From Clostridia bacterium (GTDB lineage: Bacteria > Bacillota > Clostridia > Christensenellales > Borkfalkiaceae): a stretch of 57,912 nt of DNA. Below the pieces are notes generated by a model, which did no database searches, was not told the DNA's origin, and worked only from the letters and a program-made list of their open reading frames with translations. Below, piece by piece: positions 54,206 through 57,912 of the stretch. The DNA lies in assembly GCA_017453045.1 (NCBI GenBank), contig JAFTKX010000054.1, positions 1 to 57,912 of the forward strand, given 5' to 3'. Both the position numbers and the translations under genes were made by a program. Position 1 is the first letter of the stretch. Each line of letters begins with the position of its first letter.

Positions 54206-56398
54206 TTAAATTTGACAGTAAATGTAGGCTTCTGCAACTCCGTCGTTAGTTGGAACGTAAATCTTTAACCTATATCTACCCGACGGCAGATTTTCGCCGT
54301 AATTTTGTATAACTTCGCCGTTTTCAGTCGTAACGAGTTCGCCGTCTTTTGGATAACCAAAAGCAAGAGCATGGCGAATCATCATCTTTTCGAGTTCTTT
54401 TCCTGTCGCCGAGCCTTCAACGATACCCATATCGTAAGTAAGTTTTACAGCGTAACTTATTATAAGGTTTTCGTTAGATTTTTTGGCGGTAATCTCCATT
54501 GCGGTAGACTCTATCGCTCCTTCTTCAATGGTCAAAAACGCGAGCGGTTTCATTTCGCTAACTCTTATATCGTCGGTTGTAGAAGCGTAAGCAACCACCA
54601 TATAATCGCCTTCGGAAAGGTTTTTAGAAACGGCGTATTCACCAGCGCCTTGCAAGGTTATTTCTTCTCCTAAAAATTCCACTTCTTGCGCGTTTCCACC
54701 CGAAAGCGAAACGGTATTTACGCTACTAAACTTACCTTCTTTATCTACTTTTGTAAGCCCTATTTTAAGTTTATAATTAAGTCCTACTTCTAAAAGTTTG
54801 GTATCTGTAATTTTTGCCGTTGCATTTTGCAAATTTATTTTTCCGTTTGTGTAAGTGGCTTGACCTAACGAAAATTCACTAAATTTGGCAAAGTCAACGT
54901 TGTTTGCAAGTTTTTGGCGAGATCTTATTACTTCTACGTCCTTTACTCTTGCGTATTCGTCTATTGCGTTTTGATATTCGTTAAACAAAACCTGTTTGCC
55001 CTTTTCGTAACCGTAATAGTTTGTTAACGCGTGTCCGTTCCAAGAATATATATTTGGAAATTCTTCGCTGTAAACGGTGGCAAGGTCTACGCCCTTTGCT
55101 ATGCTTTCTCCATCAAAACAAGTCTGCATACCGTAATGCGATAAGAAGTTCAATAACTTTTCAACACCCGATTCAACGGTTTCGCCTTGTTCGGTTTTGT
55201 CAACTTCAAATTCAATATGACCACTATGAAACCTATTGTAAGTGTTGTAATCTATAAGCCCTTCTTTATAGGTTACGTTATCGAAAGTCGTTTCAGGCGC
55301 GATTTCGCCTTTTTCAGTAACGACGTGAAGTGGAATTCTATCGCCATAAATACGGTAACTGTCGCCGTATTCTTCAAGTTCGTTCATAGTTTCGCCGTAA
55401 GCCCTTATACCTTTGAGCCCACTCGTAATTGCGCTTAAACTAACTTCAAAAAACCAACTATGGCCATATTCTTTCACTCGCATATAATCGTTTCCGCTAA
55501 CGGGGTCGAAAATATCAACCCACGCTACTTGATATCCGTTATCCTCATCCGACTGTAAAAATATACAATATCCAACGCCGTCTTTTATTATGCAAACGTC
55601 AAAAGCAACGCTTTTTTCTTCCGCCCACGAATAAAATCTCATAAGCGACCAGTACCCACGCGAATTTTCTACTATAACGTAATCTCTAAATCCGCTACTA
55701 TGGTCGTAATACGACTCGTATCTCTCGCCCGCTATATATAAATCTTTAGTCTTGCCGTAGGCAATTTCTCCGTTTTGAGTATAAGTGTAAAAACCAACTG
55801 ATTCGTAAACGCTCTTTGCGTCTTGAGTCGTATATCTCTTTGCTATGCTATAATTATCCCCTTTTGTATCGCGCTTATATAAATATTCGGTTTCGCCCTT
55901 TACCGATAACATATATTGATATTCGCCGATACCTTTTATCCATTTGTCAACTACGCCGATTTTATTCTTAATTCTTCCTATCGTTTTTGCCGTGTCAAAA
56001 GCAAAATTTTCAACGCTCTCTACGAAAGGATTAAAAGTTTCTTTTATGCTTGAACTGATTGGGAAATTACTAAACTCATAATAATTTCCACCGTCCTTAA
56101 ACGTCATTTCTTGCGCTTGGTCGCCACTTATTTGACGACTTTCGTTAGCGTCAAACTCTATCGTCGAGTTTGAACTAATCATTTTGTTAGACTTAGTCTT
56201 TGTCGCTTTACCCACGGTGTCAGACATCATATCCCAAATGCCTACGCTCGTATCGACTGCGCTTTCGCCCAAGTTTTGCCTTGCAAGCAAAATTTTAGCC
56301 GCTTCAGTTCCGCCTTTGAGCCTTTTACAACCCGTCGCAGTAATTGCCAACGTTCCCATAAGGGTTACGCATAATAATATTGTAATAAATCTTTTCAT
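54206..56398 (-). CDS. Large lipoprotein of unknown function
   Basis: 730 residues. The signal peptide ends with the lipobox ATGC (about Cys24) followed by KRLKGG. The mature protein is largely soluble with many aromatic and acidic residues. The C-terminal 200 residues (NATAKITDTKLLEVGLNYKL onward) look like two beta-sandwich domains ending in YRLKIYVPTNDGVAEAY. No transmembrane or enzyme motif is seen. It lies 13 bp after the TetR gene in the same direction, with AAGGAGC as its ribosome site, so TetR probably controls it. Confidence 0.8.
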   Translation of the reverse strand: MKRFITILLCVTLMGTLAITATGCKRLKGGTEAAKILLARQNLGESAVDTSVGIWDMMSDTVGKATKTKSNKMISSNSTIEFDANESRQISGDQAQEMTFKDGGNYYEFSNFPISSSIKETFNPFVESVENFAFDTAKTIGRIKNKIGVVDKWIKGIGEYQYMLSVKGETEYLYKRDTKGDNYSIAKRYTTQDAKSVYESVGFYTYTQNGEIAYGKTKDLYIAGERYESYYDHSSGFRDYVIVENSRGYWSLMRFYSWAEEKSVAFDVCIIKDGVGYCIFLQSDEDNGYQVAWVDIFDPVSGNDYMRVKEYGHSWFFEVSLSAITSGLKGIRAYGETMNELEEYGDSYRIYGDRIPLHVVTEKGEIAPETTFDNVTYKEGLIDYNTYNRFHSGHIEFEVDKTEQGETVESGVEKLLNFLSHYGMQTCFDGESIAKGVDLATVYSEEFPNIYSWNGHALTNYYGYEKGKQVLFNEYQNAIDEYARVKDVEVIRSRQKLANNVDFAKFSEFSLGQATYTNGKINLQNATAKITDTKLLEVGLNYKLKIGLTKVDKEGKFSSVNTVSLSGGNAQEVEFLGEEITLQGAGEYAVSKNLSEGDYMVVAYASTTDDIRVSEMKPLAFLTIEEGAIESTAMEITAKKSNENLIISYAVKLTYDMGIVEGSATGKELEKMMIRHALAFGYPKDGELVTTENGEVIQNYGENLPSGRYRLKIYVPTNDGVAEAYIYCQI

Positions 56399-56411
56399 AA
56401 TTGCTCCTTTT

Positions 56412-57086
56412 TTAAGTTTTGCTCTCTAAATAAGAAAGCATATTAGATAAAACGCTTTCCGCGATTTTTTCCCACTCGAACTGTTTTACAAATTCAATCG
56501 CTACTTTTATCTTTTGGTCGGGCACTCTATATAATAAGAAAGTAGACTCTAAAAACGATTGAATTTTTCTTTCCATTGTAAAATACATATCGCACGGAAT
56601 AGACATATGATTTCGCATAACGCCTGCCGAAGAAATTTCTCGCTCGTAGAAATCTTTGGTTTCCCAGTTGGGCAAAAGGTCTTTAAAAGTATATTCTAAC
56701 TTTTTTGTTATAGTGTGATAAATGACGTTCGCGCTGTTTGGCAAAGAATAAGCAACGTTGTACATCTCTCGCATATGCTCGCTCGACTCTGCAAGGTGCA
56801 GTTGCAAAACCGTTTCGCAGGCGTAGAGCAAAATTTTATCGTCCGTCTTGCCTTTTAATAGGTCTTCAATCGTCTTAAACTGATACTCTAACACCAACGC
56901 GACGAGTTCGCATACTACGTTTTCTTTAGTCTTAAACGCGTAAATTACCGAGCCCCTATTTACCTTTGCTTCGTCTGCAATCTTTATTACGGTAGATTTT
57001 TCGTACCCTACCGACAAAAAGAGTTTTGCCGCGGCGTGAAGTATTTTGGATTTTACTTCAATTATATCATATTTCCGAGTAACCAT
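56412..57086 (-). CDS. TetR-family transcriptional regulator
   Basis: 224 residues. The N-terminal helix-turn-helix covers about residues 25-50 (STVIKIADEAKVNRGSVIYA, then FKTKENVVCELV). The C-terminal half is helical, unlike named subfamilies. It is the first gene of a two-gene unit with the large lipoprotein. An inverted repeat TGTGTTACGACACA lies between the -10 box and the start codon, a fitting site for autoregulation. AAGGAGAAACGAA precedes the ATG. Confidence 0.9.
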   Translation of the reverse strand: MVTRKYDIIEVKSKILHAAAKLFLSVGYEKSTVIKIADEAKVNRGSVIYAFKTKENVVCELVALVLEYQFKTIEDLLKGKTDDKILLYACETVLQLHLAESSEHMREMYNVAYSLPNSANVIYHTITKKLEYTFKDLLPNWETKDFYEREISSAGVMRNHMSIPCDMYFTMERKIQSFLESTFLLYRVPDQKIKVAIEFVKQFEWEKIAESVLSNMLSYLESKT

Positions 57087-57124
57087 TTTCGTTTCTCCTT
57101 GATATTCCGTTGATTTTCACAGTC

Positions 57125-57138
57125 TGTGTTACGACACA
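57125..57138 (-). promoter_or_regulatory. Candidate TetR operator
   Basis: TGTGTTACGACACA, nearly palindromic, in the leader of the TetR gene. A second related palindrome, GTTGTGTCACAAC (57230-57242), lies upstream of the -35 box. Both share TGTG/CACA half-sites. Confidence 0.5.
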
Positions 57139-57150
57139 CACTACACATAG

Positions 57151-57179
57151 ATTATATATGATATTTTTGCTATATGCAA
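57151..57179 (-). promoter_or_regulatory. Promoter of the TetR-lipoprotein unit
   Basis: TTGCAT (57179-57174), 17-base spacer, TATAAT (57156-57151) on the minus strand. Confidence 0.75.
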
Positions 57180-57256
57180 GTATTTTTAAAAAATTTTTTG
57201 AAAATTTTATTTGCTCTTATATTTAAGGTTGTGTCACAACGTATGACTGATTTTAT

Positions 57257-57377
57257 GAAAAGGGTTAGATGCAAGCAAGACGGATTTTTATGAGATTTTT
57301 ACAAGGGAATTACCTTGCTCAAAATAGGAATTGTAAAAAGCCATAAAAAAAATAGTGTTGCATAGTAACTAAACTTT
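57257..57377. repeat. Divergent structured repeat, copy 13
   Basis: Left end AAAAGGGTTAGATGCAAG. The variable arms TTTTTATGAGATTTTTACA and TGTAAAAAGCCATAAAAA pair, with a CAAGG/CCTTG apex, and outer GCAA/TTGC. The right end is weak (GTAACTAAACTTTTT). No gene occurs between here and the TetR promoter. Confidence 0.55.
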
Positions 57378-57503
57378 TTTAAGTTTTAGATACTAGGCAG
57401 ACAAGGCTCGCTTTAAAGTATAAGACTCGATAGACCTTGTTGGTCATCGTGGTTTAGACTTTAAAGCAGTAACACAGTATGCCGAAGTATATAAGACTTA
57501 AAA
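57378..57503. repeat. Structured 125-bp palindromic repeat, copy 14
   Basis: Ends are TTTAAGTTTTAGATAC and TATATAAGACTTAAA. The arms GCTTTAAAGT and ACTTTAAAGC pair perfectly and are unlike any other copy. The apex is CGAT-A-GACC/GGTC-ATCG. It is the only full copy here not next to a recognised stop codon. Confidence 0.75.
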
Positions 57504-57539
57504 ATTCAGTCGCGAGTTGTGACATAGCCTTATTTAAAA

Positions 57540-57559
57540 GGGAGTGGCAAGCCACTCCC
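57540..57559. repeat. Short GC-rich palindrome followed by CTACGA, second copy
   Basis: GGGAGTGGCAAGCCACTCCC, then CTACGA. Compared with 26351-26370, one base pair is exchanged on both arms, keeping the stem perfect. Confidence 0.6.
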
Positions 57560-57574
57560 CTACGACGTTTTATT

Positions 57575-57912
57575 CCCAAAAATTCTTTTGCTTTGCAAAA
57601 ATTATTTTCGGGAGCCCTTTTATTTGTCCTTGGTAAGTCCGAGATACACCGTATAAAAAAAGGATGCAAGGCTACTACCTTTTTATCTGCTAACTTTGGT
57701 GACCTCGTCCTTTCGTCGCAATTCGCTTTTTTCGTATCGTTTGCTATCCGCAAACGATTGTTTTTCAATCGACTTGCTCCTTTTCCCAAAAATTCTTTTT
57801 CTTTGCAAAATTATTTTCGGGAGCCCTTTTATATGTCCTTGGTAAGTCCGAGATACACCGTATAAAAAAAGGATGCAAGGCTACTACCTTTTTATCTGCT
57901 AACTTTGGTGAC
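57575..57912. repeat. Tandem 209-bp direct repeat reaching the window end
   Basis: The 129 bases from 57575 to 57703 recur almost exactly at 57785-57912 (offset 209-210), and the second copy is cut by the window edge. The unit starts with a CCCAAAAATTCTTTT/GCAAAATTATTTTCGGG hairpin and ends TAACTTTGGTGAC. The 81 bases between the copies include CGTTTGCTATCCGCAAACG. No believable gene is present; short ORFs across it only reflect the repeat. The array may continue beyond the window. Confidence 0.8.

Noticed and set aside
57479-57865. ORF of 128 residues on the plus strand
   Set aside because: It reads through repeat palindromes and the 209-bp direct repeats, has no ribosome site and encodes no recognisable domain.

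Overview
The window looks like a chromosomal segment of an anaerobic, low-to-moderate-GC Clostridia-like member of the Bacillota. The evidence is clostridial Shine-Dalgarno sites (AGGAG), a ZTP riboswitch, type 1B PyrD/PyrK, a SpoIVFA/SpoIVFB-like pair and a PdaB-like deacetylase (both linked to sporulation in Bacillota), and intergenic palindromes of the kind seen in gut Clostridia. I cannot name the species from sequence alone.

Region 1 (1-16.8 kb, minus strand) is a purine biosynthesis operon. It starts at a TTGACA/TATTAT promoter and a terminator-controlled ZTP riboswitch near 16.7 kb, then runs purE, purC, purF, purM, purN, a PurO-type IMP cyclohydrolase, a stand-alone AICAR transformylase, glyA, purD, purL, fhs and guaB. 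One-carbon genes (glyA, fhs) are built into the operon. IMP formation uses two separate proteins instead of the usual bifunctional PurH. PurF keeps its PRPP loop and Fe-S cysteines but has lost the N-terminal cysteine nucleophile. purK, purB, purA and guaA are not in the window.

Region 2 (16.8-26 kb, minus strand) is the pyrimidine operon: pyrC, carB, pyrK, pyrD, pyrF, pyrE and a pyrB fused to the zinc domain of PyrI. It has a perfect-consensus promoter at 25.9 kb; carA is absent. A divergent promoter drives a 78-residue zinc-ribbon protein. A PyrE-like phosphoribosyltransferase follows at 27 kb.

Region 3 (27.7-40.6 kb, minus strand) holds a five-gene operon (DUF4116-repeat protein, VWA/metallopeptidase-fold protein, MoxR-like AAA ATPase and a heterodimeric ABC exporter), then rluD-like and lspA, pncB with a small membrane protein behind a structured leader, and an SSB-like double OB protein with a PdaB-like deacetylase. 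Region 4 (40.7-46.2 kb, plus strand) is a polyamine-uptake operon with its XRE-cupin regulator. Region 5 (46.2-49.7 kb) holds the SpoIVFA/B-like pair, a Sel1-repeat protein and a CaCA antiporter. Region 6 (49.7-57.9 kb) is accessory: a structured RNA ahead of a frameshifted membrane protein gene, lipoproteins, an MFS transporter, and a TetR/lipoprotein pair next to repeats.

The most unusual signal is a family of about 125-bp imperfect palindromes, with at least a dozen complete or partial copies. They share ends (TTTAAAGGCTTA as terminal inverted repeats) while their internal arms differ between copies yet stay base-paired. All five arrays between 1 and 27 kb abut the stop codon of a minus-strand nucleotide-metabolism gene (guaB, purL, AICAR transformylase, carB, PyrE-like). 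This looks like an undescribed structured repeat or RNA family.
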